Assembly (NCBI RefSeq): GCF_030867145.1
Contig: NC_134418.1
Coordinates: 57,325,682 to 57,389,681 of the forward strand
Source of the DNA: Opisthocomus hoazin
Taxonomy: Eukaryota; Chordata; Aves; Opisthocomiformes; Opisthocomidae
Direction: 5' to 3'
DNA: 64,000 bases
Under the pieces are notes generated by a model. The model did not search any database and was not told the origin of the DNA. It was given only the letters and a program-made list of their open reading frames with translations. Position 1 is the first letter of the stretch. Each line of letters starts with the position of its first letter. Shown piece after piece: positions 24,766-36,600 of this stretch. Made by a program: the position numbers and the translations under genes.

Positions 24766-27700
24766 AAGTGAGAATTTTAAGTGGTTTTATACAGTGAGAA
24801 ACTTCACAGATCGTTTTGTTGTTATAATTCTCTGAGAGACGGAAAAGAGTATTGGCAGAAGATAAATGGCCCCTAAACTGTAAAAAGAGTGGAAGAGAGC
24901 CAAAACAGTGCTTTCAATCTTTCTTAATCTGTCGAGAACCTTAATATTGTCCTGTTCAACAGGAATGGAAAAGAAGTGGTAGGCAGTGTATATTTTGATT
25001 AAAACACAATTCGATTGAATAACATTGTTTTGATGATAAGAGAGAGAGAAAAAATAGACAAAAATGAAGTGAATTGTCTTAGGTGTCAAGAAGTTAGGTT
25101 CCTTTCTGGCACGTCTGAAACACAGAAGACTTTTCAATTACCTAAGTATTCCATGCGGTTAAGTATTGCGACAAAATTGACAAGCCTTACATGTGTCACA
25201 GTAGTATTGCCTGCCAACTCATCTTGGAAAATGGAGCCTCTAGTCTCTCAACTGCTCTACCATAGCCTGTTGGATTATTATGTAAAATTACTGCTTTCTC
25301 ATACAAGGAAAGGAGCAAAGGCAGAAATCTCTTCAGTAGTTAGGGCTGGTCACTGTTCAACACTTCAGATGATAGATCAATACCCTCTCGTAGCCCTGTC
25401 AGATGGTTTTGGGAGGGGCAGGGGCTGCTTTTTTTAAAAAATATGTCTATTGCAGAGTTTTGAAATCGGTTGGAAAAACTTTTCCAAGAATTTCTGTAGG
25501 AGACAGAAGTAGTTATGTATGAGCGCGTGCCTTCCTTCATGATACCCAAAGTAGCAAATGGATTCTGGATATTCTAAAAGTTCAGTTCCTTTCCCCTTCC
25601 CCTCAGTGGTTTGTATTTCAGAGGGAACACTCTGCTCATGCATGCTTTCCCAAATCTACTGAAAGACCCTGTATTTGAGTTTACTAGCAAGTGTTGCATG
25701 ACTTCTAACTGGATATTGGCATTGGATCTTTCAAGGCTTGTATGTAGATGGGTTTAAGCCTGGCGGGAAGGGTTGGATTTCCAGATGCAATTTGGAGAGC
25801 AGGGCCAGTACATGCTGGAGATTTATAACAGTCTCAAGCTTATAGGAAGTGGATTCCAATCTTCTGGCTGCAAAAACATACTCACAAAGAAATGCTAGGA
25901 CACAGACATTACCCAACTGTGTTGTGGTACGGGTTTTATCCCTTTAGTTGCAATTAGACAGAGGAAAAACCGCAAACCACACTGCCGGTTCTGACATTGC
26001 AGTGTCAGATTTGCATTAGTCTAAGACCCGTGGCAAGGTCTCTGCTTGGGTTTCAGGGTGGCTGGCCTACCAGCAATGTCTGAAGGCAGAAGGGCCAGGG
26101 TCTGGAACTTGGGAGACCAAGTATTAGGATCCATGTAACCTAGAATTGGGTTCCTAATATGCCACTGTCCCTCCCATAGCATTCATGGGACAAACAGTTG
26201 GTTTGAACTGGGCAGGGGGTAGAGGTATTCAGAAACCTTTTCTCCTCAACTCACAGACTTCCGTTTTTCCCCGCTACTAGTTCCTTTGTGGATTTGCAGG
26301 TGTCTGAAATAGCGACATAAAGTACGTTAGCTGTTAAAATAGGTCAAAAATATTTGCAATAGCATAGTTTTTAACATATAAAAGATTGCTCAGATATGTT
26401 AAAATAACCTTTTAGCCCTTCATGAAAATGAAGGTTCATATTTTGCTTTCACAAAGAATAGTGGAAAAAAATGGTTTTTCTAACTCTGGGTAGGATATGT
26501 TTTCTTGTTACTCTGAATGACATATTCCACATAACTTTTATGGGAACTGTCATATCTTGTGTTTACGTTATCTGTGTCTCATCGTTACTTAGTGTCTTAG
26601 TTCCAGGAGCAAATGAAGCAGATACCACAGGATTATTGTGAGAGGCTGTGCCAAGGCAGAGTTGCATCCAGACATCAGCAGCCTCCAAGGTGACTTGTAT
26701 TCTACCCACATCTTGGGTCCTCTGCCTAACTGCTAATAATACTATAAACTTGAAGGGGGGGGCACGGGGGCAGTAAGAGGGATTTGTTTCGTCGTGTGAG
26801 TATTGTTTAAGTAGAATACATTAAATGCCCACTTCCAGGGCCTTGGGTGGGATCAGCTTTGTCTCTCTTCGTTTTGCAGAACATAAACCCCCTCCACCCC
26901 CCAGCCACAGCACAGTCTTGCGCTTAGCCTGGCTGCTGTTACAAAGGAGGTTTGTAGGCGCTGTGACTGCCTCTCGGGAGCTTCCCATGGAGGCATTCGT
27001 GTCTTTCTCCCGGCTAGACCTACCTCTTACACCCACAAGCCTCCCTTCAGCTGTTTCTGCATCTCCTGCCGGATTCTGTTACACTCCTTCAAACCTGTCC
27101 CAGCCACGCACAGGTTGCACTTATTGCTTTACCACCACTACTAAGACAGGTAGTTGAGAAAGTATCAGGTCTTCCAGCTCTCCACTTGGACCCCTGAGCT
27201 GTTCTTCACAGCTTATGCTCCCTCTCTTCGTCCCATCTGCTCCAGGTTTTGTTGGCTCTCACAAACTGGCTCAGGCTAAGCACTGGAAAAGGATCTCGAG
27301 TCTTGCTGTGAGCTGCACTCAGCAATCCTCTCTCCATTCCTTCTGTGATGAGGGGAGCATCTCTAAACAGGAGAACTTCTCAGACTTCTGTAGGTAGGTG
27401 GAAGCTACATCCCTTGTTAGCCATCCTGTATTTTAAGTATGTGTAAAGCTGATACATGCAGCTATTTCCCCATATATCTTTTCCCTTTTCCACAATTAAG
27501 AAAATCTTTTTAGGCTAAGGTTCCTTAAACCTCCAAAGGAATAGTTTCATTTACTCAGGATTGCATTAGCTTCCTGGAGGATTTGCATACTTTTTCAACT
27601 GTTCTTTCCTGTGGAGGAAAAAAATAAAGGCTTTGTCTTTGTAGTGCCTGTGGCTTCAAGGACAATTTAAAAATAACAGCTTGAGGAGGAGGAATCCAGA

Positions 27701-30151
27701 ACTTCTATTGTTTTTCGATCAGCCCATCCTTTTCGTCTCTAGCACAGAAAGTTTTTAATGGTGGCGTAGTAGGAAAAGACACTGAAGCAGTTTCCATTAG
27801 CAGGCAGAAGGCAGGTTTTCTTCATAAATGCTAATCAGAAGAATGTTGTCTATGCTATGAAGTAGAGTGTGAAGATGATTCTTTTAATGGCTGGAGTGCT
27901 CCTATGTAAAGTGTTCCCTCTAGTAGTGAAACCTGCTCCCACAGGAAGGTTCAAGGTGCTAGCTGCCTCTGTCTTGCCTCGGAATATACGTATAGTTTTG
28001 CTTGTGAGAGTTCAGGAGCTTACGTCTGAACTGTGCGGTTTACTTCAGGTACCACATATGGGGTGAACAAAGGCAGAAAAAATTGATCTTTGTTTTTAAA
28101 TTATGCTAGCTAGTACCAATGAAAATACCTCTGAGACCAAATTCAAGTGTATTCTGGTGTTTTTACACCTGTAACTCTGGAATGGGTTAACTGTAGGTTA
28201 TCTCCTATTCATTTAGAATAAAATAACTTATGCTATACCTTTTATGCATGCCTGTCTTTTCCCTCTAATAAGGCCAAGTTTAGCTGGACTTGCTGATATC
28301 ACTATCTGCAAAATCTGCAATAGAGCTGCAATTTCTATTGGCAATAGACTTTCTAGGACTGTAACTTTCCCAGCTTCCTAAATGAAATATAAAGTCTCCT
28401 TCTGTTGGTATAAAAATGTCAGTTAGGATTGTGATTCTTTGAAGTATTACATCAGGAAGGATTTATAGCATAGACCTGGTCTTTTAAATCAAGTGTTTAG
28501 CTTGAATATGTAAGATAGGCACTGCTGAAAAACAGAGTAGATTGAAGGGAACAGTTGGTTTCTGCTTTGAAGTTACAGTTAGGATGGAATTAACTACTGT
28601 ATTTTCAGGAAAGGAGTCTGTTCTACAGGATTGTTTGGCTGAGTTTGCATGTCAGGTTGAGGAATCTAGTGTTAGGGCAGAAAGAAGGAAGGCAGGCCCT
28701 TCTGAATTCTGTGAAGCATACCTCATTTAGAAAAAATAACTGGAAAATAGTCCTGGGACTTTTCTATCCCTAGGCCAAATTGCTCTGTGATTTACTATGA
28801 AAATAGCTACTTGACTTTCCGTATCCATTTTATAAATTGGTATGGTGATATTTTGCTTCCACTTAAATACGATGTGTTTTCATAGATGCCCAAATTCTGA
28901 TAACCGTAGTCATGTGAAACGATAGATTACTCTGGTTCCATGAGTGCTCCTTCTGGCTGGACTAGGGGACGCTGGTGATATCTGGGTCTAAGAGGAAAGA
29001 TCTAACACAAAGTTCTGTAATTGATTTTAGTAACAAAGCTTTTATCTATTACAACTCATGACAGACCTCTGGCTGGACACAGCAGTAAATAATGGTCACG
29101 ACCTCAGAAGCAGCTACAAAAGAACAGAACTAAGCTGACATTTGGAAACCTGAAGTGTATTTGGAAACTTCTTCAGTATTTTGACAGTGTTTGACAAGTT
29201 TAATATATTGATAGATAAGCTAGGGTGCATATCAGCAATGCAGAATTTTATCTGAGGCAACTGTCTATTTCCTCTGCTCTGCTGATTTTGCAGTGATGCT
29301 TTTTATAGTTCACAACAGAAGGCAGGTTTTGGATAGCATATAAAGCTCTTTGCTTCTGGAAAAAGTCATGTTTAAAAAAAAAAGAAACATATCTTTACAA
29401 AAATACGTTTTTATTATTACAATAATTTAAAAGAAGATTTTTTCACCATTTCTGAACAAACAATATTGCGAGAAGAATTATCAGTGATAGATCTACAGGC
29501 GCAAGGATTGTCATGGCTGTGTTTCCTATTGCAGGTGTTAGGCCCGCTTCACATATCTGCATTATTACAAGCTATCTTAAAATGTATACTTCACAGTGTT
29601 TGAAGGAGGTAATTACTCAGTAAAGCTTCCTAAGATGAAAAGTCAGAATGAATAATTCTTCAACCTGTGTTTGTGAATCCTTACTTGAGGTTCACAAGCA
29701 CCGTCCAAGCAGATGGAGATGGTGAAGTACACAGGTGCCAGAGGTCAGAGCCAGAGACTCTGTGCTTGGACGTTTGGCTTGGATGTTTTCTGGGTTCCAG
29801 GTTATCAATAGCAACACTTAAAAATATTCCCCGAATGGAGAAACGCTTCAGTTTGAGTGGACTCAATCTTGCAAGTACTTGTATATGCTTTTTTGTCCCA
29901 ACAGTTCAAGTAAATAAAATGCACATTTGAATAAATGCAAGAACTTTCTATTAAACCTCAGCCTGTCCCTGCTTCCATCAAAATAAACTAGTTTTGTCAT
30001 TAATCAGAATAAGGAAACTCTTAGAATACTATAACCTTCTCTACATTAAAGAAACAGCTGCGAAAACTTTGCATATTCTTAGGAATTTCTGGAGCCCTAA
30101 CATAGCTCGGTTTCTAGTATTTAAAGCACCAGCTTAACAAAAATGTGTCTG

Positions 30152-30545
30152 AAAAATCAGCTGAGGTGTGCTAAGGTCGCATAACGACTTGCGTGATAAG
30201 GCACTAGGCAAAAAAATCAGTGGTACCCAAACGGTCTGTTTTTTGTGTGAAACTACCTGGCGAAACAAGGGCAGGGTGCTATTAACTGCTGGCAGCGTAT
30301 TCGCTCAGTCTGGTTAGAGCGCAGGGAGGGAGGTGCTGCACCTCAGCGTGATCTGAACATACCACAGAAGCAAGAGCGCAGGTGCCTTGCTGATGCTAAA
30401 AGGAATCCTACAGCTTCCTCAGCTTGTCCTGTGTATCTGCAGTTTAGCTTTTATTTTACTGTAAACTAGAGTCCTAAAAGCTCTGGAAATGTCTGATAAG
30501 ATTGGGAACGAGAGGGACACACAGATTTCCTGGTGGATTTTCTGA
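30152..30545 (+). repeat. 394-bp direct repeat, copy 1
   Basis: Matches 35484-35877 base for base except two substitutions seen (30186 G versus 35518 A; 30239 T versus 35571 C), same orientation, 5332 bp apart. It contains a perfect 15-nt palindromic hairpin at 30330-30344 (GAGGTGC-T-GCACCTC), a longer-range inverted pair (GCTGAGGTG 30160-30168 with CACCTCAGC 30339-30347), and a tRNA D-arm/A-box-like segment at 30303-30320 (GCTC ... GAGC). No coding frame and no clear target-site duplication. Confidence 0.95.
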
Positions 30546-32513
30546 GCAAGTCTAATATGAATTGTTGTAAATCTCCTTAATGTAGGAAGGCTATAGATTC
30601 AAAGAGCATCTCTTAATTTTTTGCAATTGTAGTTTGCATTCATCTATTTTAAACAAAAATAAAGGTTTTCAATATATCTGTAATATCGAATGATTACAAC
30701 TCCAACTTTGAATTTCTGAAATTAAGTAAACCAGTCTACCTGGGTACCTAACAAAGTACTATTTTGGTGCCTAATAAAGCCTACTAGGAGTTTCCAAGTC
30801 CCACAGAAGTTCAATGAAATTTAGGTGGCCAGCTCCAGTCTATTTCATCCTTCATTCCTTGTTACTTCAGGATACCTAGTGAATATTTCGGAGAGCAGCG
30901 TTTGAGTACACTTTGAGACACCTTCACAGAACCTGATTTTTCATGAGGATTGTAGCTAACACTCAAAATCAGAGCTCTCCCTGTGACTCAAGCTGAGTTC
31001 TCAGAGCTAAGACTTCAGAAATCTTTTTTTCCTGATTCTTGCCCTTAATTATTTTCACTGTCTGAAATACAAAACTTCATCATTGTGCTCACATGACTGC
31101 ATTAAGCCTGCTAGGTACAATTCAGTCATTTCTAAAACTGTTTCAACTATTGCAAAGTATAGATCATCTCCAAATAAAATATTCTAAGTTGTATGACATA
31201 CTGAAAAGCTTCTTGTGTGCATCTTCTCTTATATAATCTTAAAATATGAAAGCCAAAGCAGTGCAAGCTTAGTAGGGGAGAATCTTGCAGTCCATTCTTC
31301 CAAGCTGATACTCCCTCTCCAAAGCTTTATTTTCTTCATTTAAGTAAAGGCAAAATTTTCCACCAAAACAGCTACATCCATTATTAAAATTAATGAGAAC
31401 CTTTTTTGCTTGCTATGGAAACAGCAACATTTAAGTGCATGAGGTGATGTACAGTTAGGCAAGATAATGCATTATCTGTTATTGTTGCTCACTGGATTGC
31501 TGTAGCTCACAGAGTTTCACATACCAGTTTCTGGATCCATCTCAGAGAACTTGGAAAGTTTCTCTATCATATGGTGCAATCCAGTACAAATTTCAGGTTC
31601 TCATCTCTGTGATCCACTGCATTCATCTTCCAAGCAAGACTGAGAACCTTCTTTACCTTTTTAGGAAAATGATATGAAAATTTGGGACACTAAAGAAAAT
31701 GAAACTAGGTTCATTAGTGTAACAAAAACTGTTGTTTACATTGACTGCCCTAACTTTTCTCATCCTGTCTTTGCTGACAGGTTATTTTCTGTTACTTCTC
31801 TGTAAGGGTTTTGAATCATTTCATCATCATAGCCCACACTTCAACTATAGGAAGTAGGAACTTACACAAAAGCTTTAGAACAATTTCTGTATACCCTTGA
31901 TCAGCAAGCCCATCCCCCCTTTAATTTTAATTGTGTTGTCATTTTAACGGTCAGTCACCAATAAGCAATTATGCACCAATACAGAAAATACCTGACAGGA
32001 GTTTACCTTCAATAACATTCTCTGCTGCAGGCATAGTCATTTTTTTGTCTCCTCTTTGCAATGCTTAGCATGAGCAGGTCCTCACTTATCACCAGAGGAC
32101 CTAGGCATTGCTGTATTGAAATGAATTGTGAAGAACACTTAGTTGTAGGTGGTAATAGCAACGAGATGTTGTTATATCACTATTCAGACTAGCTCAAGTG
32201 TAGGACACCAGCCTGACCTAAGGATGGCTGTAGTCAGTGAGCCTAAAGAAGTACTACTTGACATTCAGATCCTGCCTTGGGATTTTTTGTTTTCTATGGT
32301 CAATGAGGATGCAATGTGAACTATATTAACTTGTTAAAATAGCATCGACTGTTTTCAAGATACGTTAGCAAAATACAGGGTTTTTGACTCTGAATTCTGC
32401 AAATAGTGAATCAGCTCATCGATACATTCTTCACTGTTCAATCCAACATCAGACACTTTGAGAATGATTTTTTTTTTTCTGGAAGAGACATTTTGATGCA
32501 TCTTAAGTTGTAA

Positions 32514-32519
32514 TTTATT
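32514..32519 (-). promoter_or_regulatory. ARHGEF38: Candidate ARHGEF38 poly(A) signal
   Basis: First clear AATAAA on the minus strand that I noticed downstream of the ARHGEF38 stop, about 990 nt away. No obvious GU-rich element follows, so this is only a candidate. Confidence 0.25.
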
Positions 32520-33506
32520 CACTAAACTTTATCATCCATGTATCCAACCTAAGGAATCAGATAGGCAGTAAATATTCATTGAAAGGTACTGCTTGACTTT
32601 TTTTTTTTCTTCTTTTTTAACTCTTAATATTTCCCAAGTCTAATAACACAGGTTTTGTTTCACTACACAGATCTTTTACTACAAAGCAGTTAGTGTGGAG
32701 ACATATGTGGAATTTCAAACCTGTGGCTCTCTTATATTGCTACAAACTGTTTCCTACCACATGTAGTAGTTGTGTAATTCTTTTGAAAATTGTAACTTCT
32801 TGATTTCACAGTACCTATTTCTTGTGCCCCCCCTTTCCCTCCCCCCATTTCCATACTTAACTAAACATACCTTCTTCCCTGGAACCAGCCACTGGCACCA
32901 GCACATTTGGTATGTTTTATGTTGAAATGTCTCCTACAAAAATGAAACCCTTTTTTTTTCCCACTCCAATAATCTCCACTGAGAAAAAGGTTCATTACAA
33001 AAGTGGCTTAGGATAAGATCAGACAACCAAAAAGCTCAAGTTTAAAGATGTGTCAATGTTCCTTGAGATAGCAGTTCAGGAACAATTCAACCTGAACTGC
33101 AGCATCCCCGAAGACTGAATTTGTCCTTTTTCAAGGCTAATTCTCTTCATCTTGAATATGATTTGCTAAATATCATGGAAGAAAAACATAATTTTCACTA
33201 TGATTTGCACTTGTAGGTTGACTTTTGACGTAGGACGCTTTGACAAAAGAGAAAATTATGGGGTAATAGAACAGCAGGCTCTTCAAGATGTTAATCAGAA
33301 TCAGACTTCCTGTTAAGTGTTTCCTCCCTCAGGTCTTGACAAGGTGATGGCTTTCAGAGGACGGAGGTTCTCTGTATCATCTGTGTGCTGTACCAGATAC
33401 CATGGCTTCTGTCAATCACTTGTGAGTTTGCCTTGTTTGCTACAGACTGTAATAGATGATTATTCTGTCTGCTTCAGAGAAACTGGCTCAATGTGCCTTT
33501 CTGTTC

Positions 33507-33692
33507 CTAAGCGTATGTCATCTTCCCGAGGTAATTAGATGGTACATATCCTTTCTGACCTTCTGCTTCTGCTAGCCACCATTCCTTATTGCCACTCAGG
33601 TCGGCAAACTGAAGTATCCTAACTTTCTGGTACTCCTGAAGACTGAGTTCCTGGTCATTTCTTGCTTGAAATGCATAAACAGCGTAGAAGGT
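33507..33692 (-). CDS. ARHGEF38: ARHGEF38 last exon: C-terminal SH3 domain
   Basis: Encodes residues 654-714 and stop. A whole SH3 domain in one exon: [18 protein letters not shown] (ALYDY-like motif and RT loop), [12 protein letters not shown] (WW pair before the n-Src/distal region), [11 protein letters not shown] (final strand). Acceptor TTTTTCAG|ACC, phase 0. Confidence 0.96.
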   Translation of the reverse strand, partial: TFYAVYAFQARNDQELSLQEYQKVRILQFADLSGNKEWWLAEAEGQKGYVPSNYLGKMTYA

Positions 33693-36600
33693 CTGAAAAA
33701 GGAAAGCCACAAAAACCAAAATCTGAATTCAGAAATGTAGTCACATCTTACCCTGTCATTGTGTATTAGTATGAATTCTGTATACAGAAAATGTGTAACT
33801 AATAGACGAAGCAGTCTGCAACTACAGGGTCTGCAATTGCTAGACAGACTACAATGAACAGGGCCAAAATAAAAAGTAAAATTGAAGGATCTGGGGGATT
33901 CTGCAGAGGGAGGAACAAACCAAGCTCCAAGACCTCATCACCTTACTACACTGATAAGGTTTTCAGCTCACACCAAGCGTCTGTTTCTGTCACACCAAGC
34001 AGCCTCAGGCTGGATGCAGAATTTTCCAGCAAGGTTTCCTCAGGGAGAATCACTTTTCCTAAAGCTCCTGTACTTAAATGTGGCACAGGGGTCACTTCTG
34101 TGCCTTGCTGGTCAGCATTGGCACAGCTTTCTTGTCAACGGCAAGTGGAAAAATCTCCCAAACTGAGCTATTTTGCAGGTTCCTGCTCCATAGGAGAACC
34201 TTGAGGTGTTGTATGTGGGGTGGCGTAATGCAACAGTGTATTTTCTGTGAGACAGGACTGCGATTCATGGTTTAACTGATTCTCTTTTCCTACCTTATAG
34301 CTATTTAAGAAAGGCAAAGAACAGAGGATAATGAATTCCCGTGTCATACTGACAGATTAGTGCCAGTCTTTTCCAGTGTAAAAGGAAATAATTTAAATTA
34401 CAAGGAGTGTAATTCTAGATTTGAAATGGGAACAACAAGAAGACAGTCACAGCGTGTATCGTACTTACATGCTGATCATCCATATCCTGAAAAGCATCAG
34501 TCCCTGTGCCATTAAATGTGGAATTTTTGCAGAAATGAAGAGATGAGCTGCTGTCACTCTTCTTGTGCCCCAGATTTCTTGTGCTGCTGTCAGTAGAGGA
34601 CCGTGAAGAGACGAAGAGGCTGATATTATCAAAATCGTCGTCACCGAAGCTGTTTTCTGCCACGTCCTTCTGTGCTTTGGCTGGATTGTAAGGCCTCAGG
34701 AAGGAGGAATACACATACCCTTTAAGGACTAGGCACCAGAATAAAAAGAGAGAAAATAAACAAACAGTAAAACACTGCTGAAACCATTTCAAAACCAACC
34801 ATTTTATGCAGCTGTCAGTATGACAGAGGCAAACAGATGGGGCCAGAATGAAATCAGTATCCCAAAGGGAAGCTGTTATTGGGATGTCTGTGCAGAGAAC
34901 TTACTTCCTGTGTCAACAAGCCATCTGCTCGTACTTCCAAAGGGGTCCTTTTGCTCCACAACAGCCACCAGTTCTCCTTCATGTAAATCAATATCAAATT
35001 CCTGTGTGGCATTGCACTTGCGCTTAGCTTGGTATAGCAATTCTGTGCTGTACGTAGACAACAGCTTGGACCTGTGGTCTTCTGTTTGACGTGGGGATGC
35101 AAGCTGAAAAGCAAAAAAATTATTCACTGGGAATAATGCAGAGGCCATTTCTAGTGCAACACAGATGCATAAAAACCAGCGTATGCTGCATGCGGCAGCT
35201 GGCCCTACATTTCTGCACACAGATTAAGGAGTTACACAGCTGTATGTAACCAAATGTCCTTTGCATATGCAGCAAGGACCTGTCCAACTGCTATATTAAT
35301 AAGTGAGCAATAAAGGGCAGATTTTAAAGAAATGTAGGAATTTCACTAATTAAAGACCTCTTAGTCCGTCCTCTGCTCTCAAAGAGCTGGTGTTCCGTGT
35401 GTGAACTGTCACTTGCTTAAATGTTTTTCCGTAGCAATGATCTTTGAATTCCTATGTAATATCACAAAAAAAACCCATCATCCAAAAATCAGCTGAGGTG
35501 TGCTAAGGTCGCATAACAACTTGCGTGATAAGGCACTAGGCAAAAAAATCAGTGGTACCCAAACGGTCTGCTTTTTGTGTGAAACTACCTGGCGAAACAA
35601 GGGCAGGGTGCTATTAACTGCTGGCAGCGTATTCGCTCAGTCTGGTTAGAGCGCAGGGAGGGAGGTGCTGCACCTCAGCGTGATCTGAACATACCACAGA
35701 AGCAAGAGCGCAGGTGCCTTGCTGATGCTAAAAGGAATCCTACAGCTTCCTCAGCTTGTCCTGTGTATCTGCAGTTTAGCTTTTATTTTACTGTAAACTA
35801 GAGTCCTAAAAGCTCTGGAAATGTCTGATAAGATTGGGAACGAGAGGGACACACAGATTTCCTGGTGGATTTTCTGAATGTTCTGCCATGGGCATGTGTG
35901 TGTGTGCATGTGTATAAACACAGTACACATACTCACAGCTGAGAATAAGGTAAAAACGTGTTCTGGATTAGAAGACTAAGACACCCTGTAAGAGTATTTC
36001 ACAAAAGGAGTAATCAAAGTTTACATATACAACCTTAGACTTAACATGTCCTTAAAGACCTAAGGGTAATCAGAGATAATTTCAAGTGGATTTTTAAGAT
36101 AATAACATGAAAATGAGTGAAAAATCTTCAGAAGTTGCTGGTCAATGGAACAGCTTCATTTCAACAACCTGATTCAGAGTCCTAGTGAAGAGACCAAGCC
36201 CAAACCTCTAGGTGGCATAAAAATGGATTTGTTTCAAAAGTAAGCAAAAGCGGATGCTTCATACGCATTCGGATGTATGGTACTCACCAGAGAAGGGACA
36301 GGTTTCTTTTTTTCCAAGCTCAGTTTTCTCTCAATAAAGGTTGCACTGCTGTTTTCTTTCACAAAATTCAGCTTGTGAACCTCCTCCATCAACTGATGTT
36401 GCACTTCACAGATGCTTGAGGAAGACAGCTGCAAACACAAAGGTGGGTTAGATGTCATGAACAACATGCTAAGGAGATTTGAGAGAGCAGATTTGGTTTA
36501 ATGGGCTGAATGCTAGGAGTCAGGAAATCTGACACGTTACTGCTATTTTCTGCAGAGCCCATAGTTTGCTAGGTATGAGACGGAAAGCAAAGAAAGGTCC

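Larger units (their letters stand above)
24766..33506. other. Intergenic region between convergent INTS12 and ARHGEF38
   Basis: 8.7 kb with no exon I can support. It includes the ARHGEF38 3' UTR (unknown extent, downward from 33506) and one copy of a 394-bp repeat at 30152-30545. ORFs of 60-140 codons (for example 25015-25437 plus) lack recognisable domains and are within chance expectation. Confidence 0.7.

Noticed and set aside
25015-25437. 140-codon plus ORF in the intergenic region
   Set aside because: No domain or repeat match seen, lies just after a CR1, and such length is expected by chance.
30152-30545. Terminal inverted repeats for the 394-bp repeat
   Set aside because: The left TCTGAAAAATCA and inverted right TCAGAAAATCC look alike, but the left bases belong to the flank of copy 1 only and are absent in copy 2.
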